This document shows, one piece after another, positions 44,849 to 57,500 of a DNA stretch of 64,000 nucleotides. The translations under genes were made by a program, and so were the position numbers. The stretch lies in contig CM067081.1 in NCBI GenBank assembly GCA_034008185.1, positions 10,539,821 through 10,603,820 on the forward strand. Direction: 5' to 3'. The notes under the pieces were generated by a model. The model had not been told where the DNA came from and did no database searches. It saw only the letters and a program-made list of their open reading frames with translations. This stretch comes from Gorsachius magnificus. Its lineage: Eukaryota > Chordata > Aves > Pelecaniformes > Ardeidae. Numbering within the stretch: position 1 is the stretch's first letter; every line of letters begins with the position of its first letter.

Positions 44849-47565
44849 GCAGCCTACCTTTTCCCTGGATGAGTCCCACAGGGTCTTGCTCCTCTAGACA
44901 CCTATCAAGGTCTTTTCTGGGGTCTATAAAATGGATAGCCTAGCTCAATGCCTCTTGTCACCATAGTTTGTCCTGTGTACCCTGTCGTGTGTCCTCTCTG
45001 CCCTCTCTATTATGATTTTCATTACAGAAGATACAAAGGAAGCGAACAGTCACTTTATGAGAAAACCATGCCACAAGAAGGTTGTCATTAGGATCTTTTT
45101 TGAAAGAATCCATTTTCCTGTAGACTTCTAGGGTTCGGTTTGAAAATCACCAGCTTTGGAAATAAGGACAATACTTTCCTGGCTCTCAGATTAAATTAAA
45201 AGAGCCATCTGACAAATGTTTTTAATTCAAAGGTGATTATAAGAAAACCTGCCACGTGAAGTAGGGGTTGGCTTTCTGTTCTTTATTTTTATGTTGTACC
45301 TTTCTGAACAGGCTGCACCCACTAAGCCATGTGAATCATATAATTATGATTAGCCCTCCCAATAGTCCTATCAGAAATGAAGGTTTATATAGACAGTATG
45401 TGATAACCATTTATTATTTTTCTCCGGCTCACTTAGCTGTGAATTTTTATGGGAAGTATTTAAATAAGTGTTCCACTTGGTGGAGATGACTAGCTGAAAA
45501 AACAAAAAATGGGAGAAGCTCAGAGGGATTTATTAGAACAAAAATTTTAACCATTGTACTGCAAACATATCAGTTTTTTATACTCTTGTACAGCATCTTG
45601 TCTTTAATCAAGATCAGACTGTGCAAACTGTAACATAGAAAGGACTTGATAGGTAATTTGAGGCAATGAGACAATGCATATACCTAATAACCACATTAAT
45701 AAAATATAAAATTAGCAATCAATGTTTCCTTCCTTCTGTGGGGCTGGGTTTCATATCTTCCGCTTCATCTGTCTCTTTTAGGTTAAAAGGCCTCTGAGGG
45801 AGATATTTTTTTCCCCTCTACCTATAAAATAAGAGCACAGCCAAGCACAACTTCAGTTCCCTTTGGGACTTTTGTGTGTTCTTTATATTTTTAAAGTTGG
45901 TTAGAAATATTGGTATTGATTCTTTTTCCATTATTTTTTTTTATAAAGTTGAGATTTTTATGCACTTTTTTATTGTAGTCTGTAAGGATTACAATTTTAA
46001 CACTGATCTTTTTTATTTTACATTTTATTTGTATTAAAGGAAAATATTTTCTAATATTTGTACCTCACCATGAATTTTAAGGAAAGAAGTGAGATATTTC
46101 TTTCACCCAAATAAAGTAAATTGAAGTTTAAAATGAAGGTATTGGAATTCCTCTAGTATGGAATAAAAAAATAGTTCAGAAAATATATTCCTTCTCAAAC
46201 ATTAATAACTTTCAAAAAATCACCTTTATTCATCCCATGCTCTGCCATCTTTAACAGAGATTAAGAGGGAAAGATTTTTTTCCTGCAGATTTAAAAATTC
46301 TGCATTTTTTCTTTTAATTCAGAAAGAGATTGAAATAAAAAATTCAAAATTTTATGTGACACAATATTTCAGAGAACCTTTTGGGGCTAATCAAAACACT
46401 CATGTTTTGATTTTGTTCCCCTAAGACAATTTGAAATGAAAAATCAAAACATTTCTCTAAAAACACCAAAATGGGATTTTTCAGCACTTCTGAAACCTGT
46501 CGTTGCTGGGTTTGATACTCAAAATTAATTTCACCAACCACAGACACCAGAATTCCTGAACTGGTGCACACTCGTGCCCACAGGAGGGAGCAGTATGTGT
46601 AAGGATAGTTTTCATTAGCATGTTTCTCCTATAGTTTCATTCACATCCAATCGGACAGTTTCTAAAGCACAGATTTAACTTTAGATTCGTGTTTAAGCGT
46701 CCCCATGAAGCAAATATTTAAGCATGTACTTACCCTCTTTTGACCTCAAGAATACATGGATATGGGCTTCAATGCTTTGCTGAATAGGGATTCCTCAATA
46801 GCATGTTGCAGAGCTGAGGCCTCAAGCTATTAATGAGGGATGTATGGATATAAGACGAAAGAGCATCAACTGTCATCAGAAGCTCAGACTTTTCAGTTCA
46901 TTGCTAACACATGAAAAAACGTGCTTTAGAAAGTTTTGTATCGGGTTAACTACTTCAATGGTGAGATGATACTGATGTAGCACTATCTATCCCCATAAGT
47001 TACAGAAGGCCTGAATTGATTTATAATACACTGCATGGATTCTTTTACAAACCATCAGATCTTTGACAGGGATTTAAAAACTGGGTCAGTTCCAAAAGGA
47101 AAAAAAAAAAAAAAGAAAAAGAAGAGAAAGTAAAAGATTAAAAAGAAAAAGAGGGATTCACTAAGAATAATGCTTAAAAAAGAGTAGGTCATATGTTTAG
47201 CAACAGACATTTCCTAGGCAAATCCTTATGATCAGCTTAGCCATAGTTTTTATTATTTTTCTGTGAAAGCCTTTTTATGACAAAGGGAGATAAGATTTCT
47301 TTAAAAAAAGGAATATGCATCCATCAAATAAGACAGTATGTCAGTGTTACTACAGGCTGGCCTTACTCCTATACTCTTCTCTAGAAATCCAATACTGGTC
47401 ACTAAACTGACAGGATATTGGGTCAAATGGACTTTTAATCCAACCTGATATGGCCAATTTCATGCTCTTACTGGATAAAACACAGAGGACAGGAGGGATC
47501 TGACATATTTCATTAATGAACCTGTTCTTTATTTTCATGTTTAAGATATTTTGAAAGTTGGGGGT
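44849..47565. other. Non-coding, very A+T-rich stretch
   Basis: No gene or named repeat. 45880-46200 and 46260-46450 are especially A+T-rich, and an A17 run followed by GAAAAAG-type purine sequence lies at 47099-47155. Open frames of 62-75 codons are not recognised. Confidence 0.55.
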
Positions 47566-47611
47566 TTTTGTTTGTTTGTTTGTTTGTTTTTTATTTTATT
47601 TTATTTTTTTA
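47566..47611 (+). repeat. (TTTG)n followed by (TTTTA)n
   Basis: GTTTGTTTGTTTGTTTG followed by TTTTTTATTTTATTTTATTTTTTT. A simple repeat about 100 bases upstream of the LTR at 47711. Confidence 0.92.
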
Positions 47612-47710
47612 ATGAAAGCCTGTATTTTCCTTGTATACACACAAAAAGAAGCTGCAACACTTAGGTGAAGGTTCCATCCAGGTTCACTTTCTACCTCCTG
47701 CACTGTCAGT

Positions 47711-48283
47711 TGTCGTGGTTTAACCCCAGCTGGCAACTCAGCCCCACACAGCCGCTCGCTCACTCCCCCCACAGTGGGACGGGGGAGAGAATCAGTAGGG
47801 TAAAAGCAAGAAAACTTGTGGGTTGAGATAAAGACAGTTTAACAGGGAAAGCAAAATCCATGCATGAAAACAAAATGAAGCAAGGAATTCATTCATCACT
47901 TCCCATGGGCAGACAGGGACTCAGCCATCCCCAGGAAAGCAGGGCTCCATCACGCGTAACGGTGACTTGGGAAGACAAACGCCATCACTCCGAACGTCCC
48001 CCCCTTCCTTCTTCTTCCCCCAGCTTTACATGCTGAGCATGATGCCATATGGTCTGGGATACCCTTTTGGCCAGTTGGGGTCAGATCTCCTGGTTGTGCC
48101 CCCTCCCAGCTTCCTGTGCCCCTGGCAGAGCTGAGATCTGAGAAGTCCTTGGCCAATCTTAGCACCACTTAGCAACCACTAAAACATCAGTGTGTTATCA
48201 GCATTCTTATACTAAATCCAAAACACAGTGCTATGCCAGCTATTGGGAAGAAAATCAACTCTATCCCAGCTGAAACCAGGACA
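47711..48283 (-). mobile_element. ERV solo LTR (copy C), same subfamily as copy A
   Basis: 573 bases in reverse orientation; read on the minus strand it begins TGTCCTGG and ends CCACGACA, like copy A. It shares the whole length with copy A, including the GGAAAGCAGGGCTCCATCACGC, GGGAAGACAAACGCCATCAC and TTGTGGGTTGAGATAAAGAC blocks (+ strand). The TATA box is mutated (TTTACATGC at about 48023-48032, where copy A has TTTATATACTG in this orientation). The flanks CAGT (47707-47710) and CAGT (48284-48287) give a 4-bp direct repeat, too short to be decisive. No internal proviral sequence is seen on either side. Minus-strand frames at 47950-48429 are by-products. Confidence 0.88.
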
Positions 48284-51200
48284 CAGTGAGCCTCATCCCA
48301 CCAGTGTGATTTAACCAACCTGGAGGGTCGGTAGTAGAGGCTGAAGGGCTGTCTGTACAGAAGAAAGGCTTCAGCACAAAGATGCCTCCCATATTGCCAG
48401 TAGTTTGAGAAGATATCTAGTTTAGCCACTGGAATTTTATTTTGACAGAAGGAGGACTGATGGATGTGGAGCTTCTATTCAAAAACTGAAAATGCTGTGA
48501 TAATGTTTCTGTTAACACCTGACATGAGCAGGCAGGCACTGCAAAGGTTAGGTATGTTCATTTATAAGATATGATGAAATGTTGGGGATCTCTGAGAAAA
48601 ACAAGCACTGAAGCAACGAGAGGCAGCCAAGAATATTTTTATGACACGTTTACCAAAAATGTTGAGTGATCAAAAATAATGATCCTTTCCAGTAAGAAGA
48701 GTCATTTTAAGTGGCTTTCTTTATGTGAAGAAACACTAGAATAAAAGTTTTGAGTTCTCAGTGTCTCGTTTAACTGGTAAGGTAAGTCTTACATAGACTA
48801 CAGAGATAACTGGGAACTTCATCAAATGCTATCGATTTTTCAGATTTTTACGCATTGTTTAGAACTCAACTCACCCTTTCTGCTCCTTTTCATTTCAATT
48901 CTTTTCCATTTGATCTCTCCAGGTGTGCACCATGTCACAAACATGCCTGCCAGAACAAAGAAATCGCTACACTGAACCAGCCAGTCCCATTCCCAGTTTC
49001 TAACCAGAGCTGACCAATACCAGAAGATTCAGAGAAAGCTTTAAATAACTTGCACTGTACAACATGGGATGGTCTGGCCCGCATTTCCATCACAGTCTAA
49101 CAGCTTTTGGTTGTTTTAAACACTGAATAACAAGATTTAACAGATTTTTTTTTCCTTGTTATTCTTGTTATCCAAGTAATTCTCCAAGCTATTTTTGAAA
49201 CTTGTGAAATTCTTTGTCTTAACAGCTTATTTTGACAATGACTGCATAGTCTGAGCCTGTGAGAAAAATATTTCCTATATTCATTTTGAATTTGCCTTGG
49301 ATTGTATTTATTTCTTCATCATGGCTCTGTTCTTATGCACCATTTTGTTGTCAGTGTCTGATGCTTTCTATCAGCGAAGGCCATGAAGCTGTAAGAATGT
49401 CTGTAAATCAGATCAGAGCTGATTAGCCCAGTACCTGTCTCTAGTAGTGGACAACACAGAAGAATATGAGATATTTCTGCAGTGATTACAAGCCTGAAGA
49501 AATCTTCACCTCATATCAGCCTCTTCTCTGTCTTTTCTGTTTTGTTTTTGGTTGTTTGGTTGTCATTTTTTTCCTGGGGATTTTCTTCCATGTATTTGGT
49601 CCATTCATTTTAAACTCATACACATTTTTCTTATGCACAATATTCCGAGTTTCACAAGTTATGTGAAGTACCACATTGTTTTGATTTTCCAGATCTGCCA
49701 CCTGCTAGTTCCATTTAAACCCTCTTTGTTCTTGCATTGGAAGAGACAGTGAATAATGATTCCCCTCTGGCCTGCTCCTTGACTCTCATCATTTCATAGA
49801 CTTCCAGCATATCTCTCTCGGTGCCAAGTCAAGGCTTGTGCAGGCCTGTACGGAGGAAGGACTCCGGCCCAGACAGTTAAACACAGCATCCTGGACCATC
49901 AGAGCTCCCACCGAGGATGGCACAGGGCCACCTGAAAACCAGGAGATAAACAGATATATTAGGATGTGCTTACTTTGTGCCAGCTAGCTTTGCCAAAGCT
50001 CAGGATACACTTGCTTCTTTAGAGCACTGTGCATTGCATTCAAAGCTAAATGAAGTACCTTCCCACCGAGACATAACCCAAAGGCAATCTTCTGAGGAAA
50101 GGACAAGCCCTACAATCATCTTTCATGACATTATTTTGGATAATTTTTTTCTAAAGAAAGAGAAAATATATCTATTTCTATGGGCATTTTTTTAATGCCT
50201 GAACTGCCTCTGATAATTGGAGGTGTTGTGAGAAGGCACATGGCAATTGTTTTCCTTTCCAGAAGATCAACAGATGCCGTTATCATTCTGTAAATAGGAA
50301 AAGAACCTCACAGCCAATGGAAAAGGAAAAAATAGTCTGTTTTTTTCTCATCTGGACCCTCTGGCCTAGAGAAAAAACTGCTGGCCAAAGAACTGAGTTG
50401 TGCTCCTGTCTGACAGGCTAATCGACTTTGGGCTGCCCTGCATCTCACTTTCCCTATCTGTGAAGTGGTACAATCTCTCTAAGAGACAGTCACTTCCTTC
50501 ACACGTTTCTCATATTTTACTTCGGTAACATTTAGAGTTTGCAGATGTGATGGATCTCTCCAGTAGTTGGACTGGTGAACGTGACATGCTGACAGACTTT
50601 TAACTGCAACATTTAACTTTTTTGCTGTTCTACCTCATAGTAAGAATTGAATGTAGAGGTCAGTGTAGCAATAGAGAAGAAAATGCAAAGAAAACAAAAA
50701 TCCCTAGTTCAGGCAGAGCTGAGAATTTTTTCACTTTTCTTCAATCAAAAGAAATTCATTATGAATTTTATTTTGCTTAAAAATAAAATTACTTGTGTGA
50801 TTTAATATTAATCCATTTTATTTCATTTTTCTTTATATTTTAAAAAATATTAATCTTTTAAGCCAAAAAATATTGGTTTGATACCAAAGAAATGATATAT
50901 TTTCCCTAAGAAATGTTGAAAGTAACATTCTCATGTTTCCATGATAAAATATTTCACTTAACATTAGATACTTAAAAATGTCAAAATGAAATATTTCAGC
51001 ATTTTAATTTCCCTCCCTCTTTATTTTTCAGTTGAAATTATTATGAATAGATTCATTTCCACCTACTCTCACTGCAAATCTCTCTTACTGTTAAATTATC
51101 TGTTCCTCAAATGCATACTGATCATGCTGGGTGGAACTGGTGGATCCAGCCCAGCCATCAGGCTCTATATTACAAAATGATCCAGGTACTCTGCAAGCCC

Positions 51201-52636
51201 CAGGTTGTGAATCTATGATACTAGTAGAGCAGTTTTAGTGCTGTACTGCATGGAGCCCTCGAAACTTCAGGAAACCCAAGGAATTCTCTGACTTTGGTTA
51301 TTTTTATCAGCCTCAGTTGCCCCAGACACAAAAACTCTTCCATTCTATCACTGTTTTAGTGAATGAGCAGTTAGTTTCTCCAGTTGAGAAATCCAATTTA
51401 AAACTCATCGGGGAATATCATTATCCTGTAAGCCACATACAAGCGAGAAAGACAGCAAGAAAAAACTACTCAACCAGGGACTAAAGTAAGTGGGTTATTC
51501 TTCAACTAATCAGTGATAAATTTTAGTGAGAGTTTTTTTTACTAAATCAGGACAGGAGGAGAAGCGCAGAATGGGTCTAAAACACCACCATCTGCATAGC
51601 AATGTTTCTGAAACAACCATTTCATCAGCTTTTTCCAGCAGCTGGACAAAATCCATACGAGTCATTTCTCGAGGGATTTGTTCCAGAAATACTGCTTTTA
51701 GTACATATCATTCCAGTTACTACTTTCTGACCTTGCATATTTTGGGATCTCTGGTATATCCTATAACATAAAATAAATATTTTCCTCACTAAAATTTCTA
51801 TCTGCTTTAGATTTTGTGTTTTATTTGAAAAACTGTGCAGTAAGTGATTTTTCCATCCCAATTTTAATTTAACAACTTCTGGTTTCTCGGTGTATTTCTT
51901 GTAATACAACTCCATCCAGTTTCTGTTGGTTTAGGTAAATTCCTGGTTTTGCTTGTTCTTAATAGGGTCATTCAGGTCTTCTGCATTCCAAGGAGGCTTT
52001 ATGCCATTCATTTAAGGGGCTATTAAATCTTATGATTTCTCCTTTTCGTTTTCTTTTATGACTTTTAAAATGACTGCTCTTTCCAGTTCCTTTATTTGTT
52101 GTAACCACTTTATCAGAACTCCTTACTCTTTCCAGTAGCTAAACTATTCGCGTTTAGTTCAACTCCCTCCCCTGAATCCTGATTCCAGAGAATCAAAATT
52201 TTCAAAAGGAAGTCTCCTTCAATTTTCCTTTTGAATGAAGTACATTTTTTTTTCTTCCTTCTTCTTCCTTTTTAGTGCAAAGACATGGTACAGCTTTGAT
52301 CTGCCTCTAGTTTCTTAAAGAAAATGATCAGTTCAAACTGTTGTTTTGGGGTTTTTTTTAATGTTCCCCATATTGTATATGCTCATCTTGAAACACCTCA
52401 TGGGTTTGATTCTCTTCAGCATTAAGTGAAAATCATTTCACAAATGGTGCAACCTGGATGCAAACTTGGTCTCTGGGTAGAGCAATATCCAGAGTAACTT
52501 GGGCTGGTACGTCTACGTGACGGTCTTGGGCTGAGCCTGGAGGAGCCTGCTCTGGCACCAGATTCAGAGAGCTGTTCTCTGGCTAATCCTTCAGCTGTTC
52601 AGTCTCTAGCTCCAAGTATCTGCGGGTAGCTAACAT
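48284..52636. other. Non-coding stretch
   Basis: No gene identified. A G+C-richer patch at about 49795-49960 (CGGAGGAAGGACTCCGGCCC) could be a small regulatory or exonic element but has no open frame I recognise. 50750-51000 is extremely A+T-rich. Open frames at 49466-49752, 51526-51771 and 51625-51915 are not recognised. Confidence 0.5.
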
Positions 52637-53057
52637 ATCATAGAATCATAGAATGTTTTGGGTTGGAAGTGACCCCTAGAGGTCATCTAGTCCAACCCCC
52701 CTGCAGTGAGCAGGGACACCTCTAACTAGATCAGGTTGCTCAGAGCCCTGTCCAACCTGGTCTTGAATGTTCCCAGGGATGGGGCCTCCACCACCTCTCT
52801 GGGCAACCCCTTCCAGTGTTAGTGTTTAATTACCCTCATTGTAAAGAATTTCCTCCTTATATCCAGTCTAAACCTACCCTGCTTCAGTTTAAAACCATTA
52901 CCCCTTGTCCTGTCACAGCTGTCTCTACTAAAAAGATTTTCCCCATCTTTCCTATAGGACCCCTTTAGGTACTGAAAGGCTGCAATCAGGTTCCCCGCAG
53001 CCTTCTCTTCTCCAGGCTGAACATCCCCAACTGTCTTGGCCTATCCTCATAAGAGGA
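52637..53057 (-). mobile_element. CR1 LINE fragment, 3' end
   Basis: Reverse orientation, 421 bases. Begins with ATCATAGAATCATAGAATG, then 3' UTR, then the coding tail: CCACCACCTCTCTGGGCAACC, TTGTAAAGAATTTCCTCC, TTTAAAACCATTACCCCTTG and CAGCCTTCTCTTCTCCAGG, i.e. the reverse of the [15 protein letters not shown] and LEKRRLRG segments. It breaks off after CCTCATAAGAGGAC. It is closest in sequence to the copy at 2260-2914. Confidence 0.94.
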
Positions 53058-53959
53058 CGTATGCTGAAAAACAAACTTGTATCCATCAAATTTTGGTACA
53101 GACTTTCATCCAACCACAAGAGATATTACCTTGTCTCAATCTCTCCATCTTGAACTTGTCACAGAAGCAGTTTCTGCTTTGGCCATGAACATATCTCTTA
53201 CTAAATGCCTCTCCCAGCGGCCTCTTCTCTGTCATGTCAATCAAAGGTACATTGCAAAGCCTTCACAACACACCATTCCCTGTTTCATATTTAAACATCT
53301 GCCTCCATTTTGCTAACCTTTGCTGTCTATAAACAAGCAATTTTTGCTTCCCTCATTCTGCTCCTCTATAGCTATCATACCTCAGGAACTGTTATCGTAT
53401 GTCTTTTTTGTCTTCCTTTCCATCCTCCTTAAAAGTCTCCTATGTTACAAAACTTGACAGTGGTTATGCCTCTATGGCATATGGATATGAATACCACAGA
53501 CTTCTACATGCCCACCAATGTTGTATTCTTTTTCTCTGTGCATGTAGTGTCTTACAGATAGGTGGTATCTCAGTGCTGTTTGTCTTTCATCCTGTTGAAT
53601 CTCCATGAGAAATTAATTAGTTAATGAATCACAGCTCTTGTTCTTAGTTAAGTGTTTGTGTAAATAGCATTTTATGAAAAACTATGTACATAAACTCATA
53701 TTTACTCAGAAATTATGTAAATTGGTGTATGGATTGGTCTGCCAGGAAGAGGCATGCTCACGAACTTCTACATAGAATGTATTTGCTCATTGCATTTAAA
53801 GCATTAAGACAAGCAACTTTCGCTCAGCTGGATATGATATCCTTTTTTTTTTTTTTTTGTTAAAGAAAGCTGTGTCAGACAATTACTAGTTTAGATGACA
53901 GGAATTAAGAGGTGAGCCATTTTCCTAATTAAATCAGTAATCAAGAATATGGGGTTGAA
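53058..53959. other. Non-coding stretch between two CR1 fragments
   Basis: No gene identified. A T16 run lies at about 53842-53858. Open frames of 79 and 69 codons (53077-53316, 53399-53608) are not recognised. Confidence 0.5.
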
Positions 53960-54574
53960 GAAGTTACACTCAACACAAATGTGATTGGAGGAGTCAGCAG
54001 TGTGCCTTTGCAGTAAAGAAGCCTAAGAGCACCCCGAGCCTCATTGGCATGATCACAGCCAGCAGGTCAAGGGGAGTGATTATTCTCATCTCTTTAGCAC
54101 TTCCGAAGTAATGTTCAGAATACAATGGCCATTTTTTAACTCCCTGGCATGTCCAGAGGAGGACAAATCTGATGGGTAGAGGATGAGATGGCCAGGAAGA
54201 GACTGAAGGATCTGGCTTTGTTCAGCCTGAAGAGGAGAGAGCCGGGTAGATATCTAACTGCTGTCTTCAGCTACCTCATAGAGGAGTTATAACATAGCCA
54301 GATTCTTCCCAGAGATGCCCAGTGAAAGCAGAGGCAGGAGTCAAAAGCTGCAGCAAGGGAAATACCAGCTAGGCATAAAGAAAATACAATTCACAAGGAA
54401 ACTTGTCAGGCACTGAAACAGGTTGTGCAGAGAGGCTGTGGGAGCCGCATTTGGTGATTTTCAAAGCTCATCTGGAGAAGGCACTGAGCAACCTGTTCTG
54501 TTTGGAGTTAGACCTGCTCTGGCCTTGGACTAGCCGACCTCTAAAGGTTTCTTCTGACCAAAATGATTCCATAA
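53960..54574 (+). mobile_element. Old, heavily diverged CR1 LINE fragment
   Basis: CR1 sequence aligns in order but with many changes and indels: CAGCAGTGTGCCTTTGCAGTAAAGAAGCC, AGCCAGCAGGTCAAGGGGAG, TTGTTCAGCCTGAAGAGGAGAG, CTGAAACAGGTTGTGCAGAGAG, GGAGAAGGCACTGAGCAACC and GGACTAGCCGACCTCTAAAGG. It ends near AATGATTCCATAAATTTG. The reading frame is destroyed. The divergence and the GAGCAACCTGTTCTG version of the tail suggest an older subfamily than the other copies. Its head-to-head neighbour at 52637-53057 is an independent insertion. Confidence 0.82.
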
Positions 54575-57500
54575 ATTTGAAAAAATTGAGGTGGTTCACC
54601 CCACATCGGAATTCACTTTGGGAATTGTTAGAGATTCAATTCTGTCCATGCGATCTATGCATAATGTCCTGAAACTTAGTTTGACTGGTTCACCTACTAG
54701 AAGGAAAGCATGCAGAATTAGAAAAAAACAAAGCTAATTATAGCTTATTATAGTTTGCTTTACCAAATACAACAACTTGTTACTTACACCTGGCAATTTA
54801 GCATAAATTAATTTGTTTTTAACTTACCTCTCTCTTTCTCATAATAAGAGAGTGAATTCATGCTGATCATACTGGCATCCCAGAATCCCAGGACTCGTGA
54901 TCTTAAACACACCTACTGTTCCCACACCATGATCAGGAGGGCCAAGGAATAGCAGGGTGCTGCTCCACAGAGTTGTGGGGGAAGGGGTTTTTCAGACTTG
55001 GTGATGGAGATTCACCCCCTGGGGCAGGCTCTGGCTCCCTATTCCAACCTCACAACAGCATGGTGGGAAGAGTACCTGTGTCATAAGGGACATCTCAGAA
55101 AATAACAATCATCTTTTATTATTCACAGTATAAGGGCCTTGTGAAACTTGGCCCATAAAGGGGCCTCCTCTATGCCACAGCAGTAAAAGTTACAATAAAA
55201 AGAAGATTGTTCTGCATCAAAAAGAAAAGAACATTTGTTGAATAAGCTGCTCTACAAACATAAATAATGATGTCACAGTCTAGCGCCCTGTCTCTCTTTC
55301 TGCTAATTTTTAATTACTTTTGCATAGTTTCATTTTTTGGTATAAAAATAGATTTTTACTCTCTCTGTAAAATTTTCAACTGGTATTGTTTGTTTGTTTG
55401 TTTGTTTTGTTATGCTTTATAATTCCAGGTGGCACCAACCTCTGACGTAAATGTTGTGTGTTTGCTGGAAAGAGCAGACAGGAGTCTCATCAGAGAAGCA
55501 ACCCTCCAGACAATTATGTCCTCTTTCATTTATTTACCATTCTATTTAGCAGCTTTCCTGGATTAAAATTGGTTTATCAAAAAAGAGCTTGGTTGCTATT
55601 AGCTCATCAAAGATGCCAGTGTTGGAAACATAAGACAGTTCCACCTTTCAGGAATCTATAGGAAAGTACACATATACATGTGTGTGCATAGGATCAGATA
55701 CTTTCAGATCAAGGAGGCAGTTTTGAAGAAATAAATTTGAGAATGTATTATACCTAAAGCACTCTCTTTGCTTCTCTGCACATAAAGAGAGAAACGGAAG
55801 GGACAACCTCCTTACCCTTGCCCGGACAATGTTCTTCACTTTTTTGAGAATGTCTTGTATTCAGGTTCCTGAAGGAGAGCTAAACTTTTCTGAAAATGCC
55901 TTTCTAATACTGTGATGAAATTCTGTCTCTGAGCTAAATTGAATAGCTGATCCTCAAGTGTGCAAAACAGAGTACACTCACTATAGCAGATTTTTCTTTC
56001 AGTGAGCAAAAGCTAAATGATCCTTACGTTTACTAACCCATAAACAAAAGACCCTATCCCTTCACTCCCTTGTAGCAGAATAATAAACTCCTGACACCTG
56101 ATAATGAATAAAACCTACCAAATGTCTCTTTCTGCAGACGGTCACAGCACTCAGGAATATTATTTCTTCTAGCTAAAAGGCCAGCAATTCCCACCTGTTT
56201 TTTTCATTAAGTTTCAGCAAAGAAATGTGAGAGTCCCATACATTTTCTCTCTTATTTCCACTCTTAGACCTCATGAAAAATTGAATAATGTATGTAGCAA
56301 AACCCTCAGTTTTGTATGATTTGTTGATTTATGGAAATTAATTGTAAAATACCTTGACTTCTTCCTGTGAGGAAGTACAAATCAAGCTTCTTTCCCATCA
56401 GAAAAAAATCTTAATTCTTTAAAACAAATGGTAAGGGATAAACTGTATGATTTTGACTGATTAATCAGACAGATTCTTTCCTTGCATAAAATCAGAATAA
56501 AACCTTTGGCTTCATTGGTTTTCCTTCAGTTTTAGTCTGACTTGAAGACATGCAGAGTCTCAGGGAGAAGCTGATATCATTCTGGCAAGACACCATTTAA
56601 CTCAGTTTATTTCAGTAGAGCTACATCTGGTGACTATGGGCTTGAAAACAGACTCAAGCCCAGCCTGTTGATTAAGGTATCAAAACCAAAAAAGGGCAGC
56701 TGTTATGATGTTCTCTTCCTTTTAAATTAGATCACAGAAAGATTAAATATTTCAGAAGATTTGAACAAGACTTCAACATACTTACTCTTTTGTTATTAGT
56801 AATTTTTCTTTATTAGCAATTAACTGCAATAATTAGGTATATTTTTTGTTTTAATTTTGAGTTCTATATGTTTTTAAATCCTCAAATTAAAAAAAAAAGA
56901 GTTTCTGTATAAACCCAATATCTTTCAAGTAAGTGATAAGTATAGGTACTATGCATGTGTTTTATATTAAATTACTGTGTTCAGCCATGCCACAGATGGG
57001 ACCGATTTGGAGTTTTAAAAGGTACAGGTTCCTGGCTGTCTTTACATTTTGTTTTATGTTCTCTTTTGTTTCCTCACAGAGTATTTTTGGGGAAGACATA
57101 GACTACAGGATTAAGTTTTGGGAGACTGAGGATTAGATACCTATGTGAGAATAAATCTGTGATTTGCAAGCAAGACAAGACGTATTATTTTGTAAATGAA
57201 AGTGTCTAGGGAGAGAATTACATATATACAGGGTGCTGACTTGTTGAGTTCTGGGAGAGGCAAACTGCTGACTTTGAGAGTCAATTTACTGTAGTGTCAT
57301 ATAATATTTACAAGCCTGAGGCAATGAGTTTATTTCAGTCCAGGAAGAGCCCTACCATGGATAAATGCCTTTGTCTGTGCAGGGTGGAGCATTGCCTGGG
57401 AGCTGGCATCTGAACGAGCAGGCCAGGCGAATGTTTTATCCTCATGGAAACTGGGGATACAAAGGACTTTTCGTATTTGGCGCAGAGTGGTAGAAAGGCT

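Noticed and set aside
47711..48287. CAGT flanks as a definite target site duplication of LTR copy C
   Set aside because: Four bases are too few, and the lysine-primed class usually gives six; kept only as a remark.
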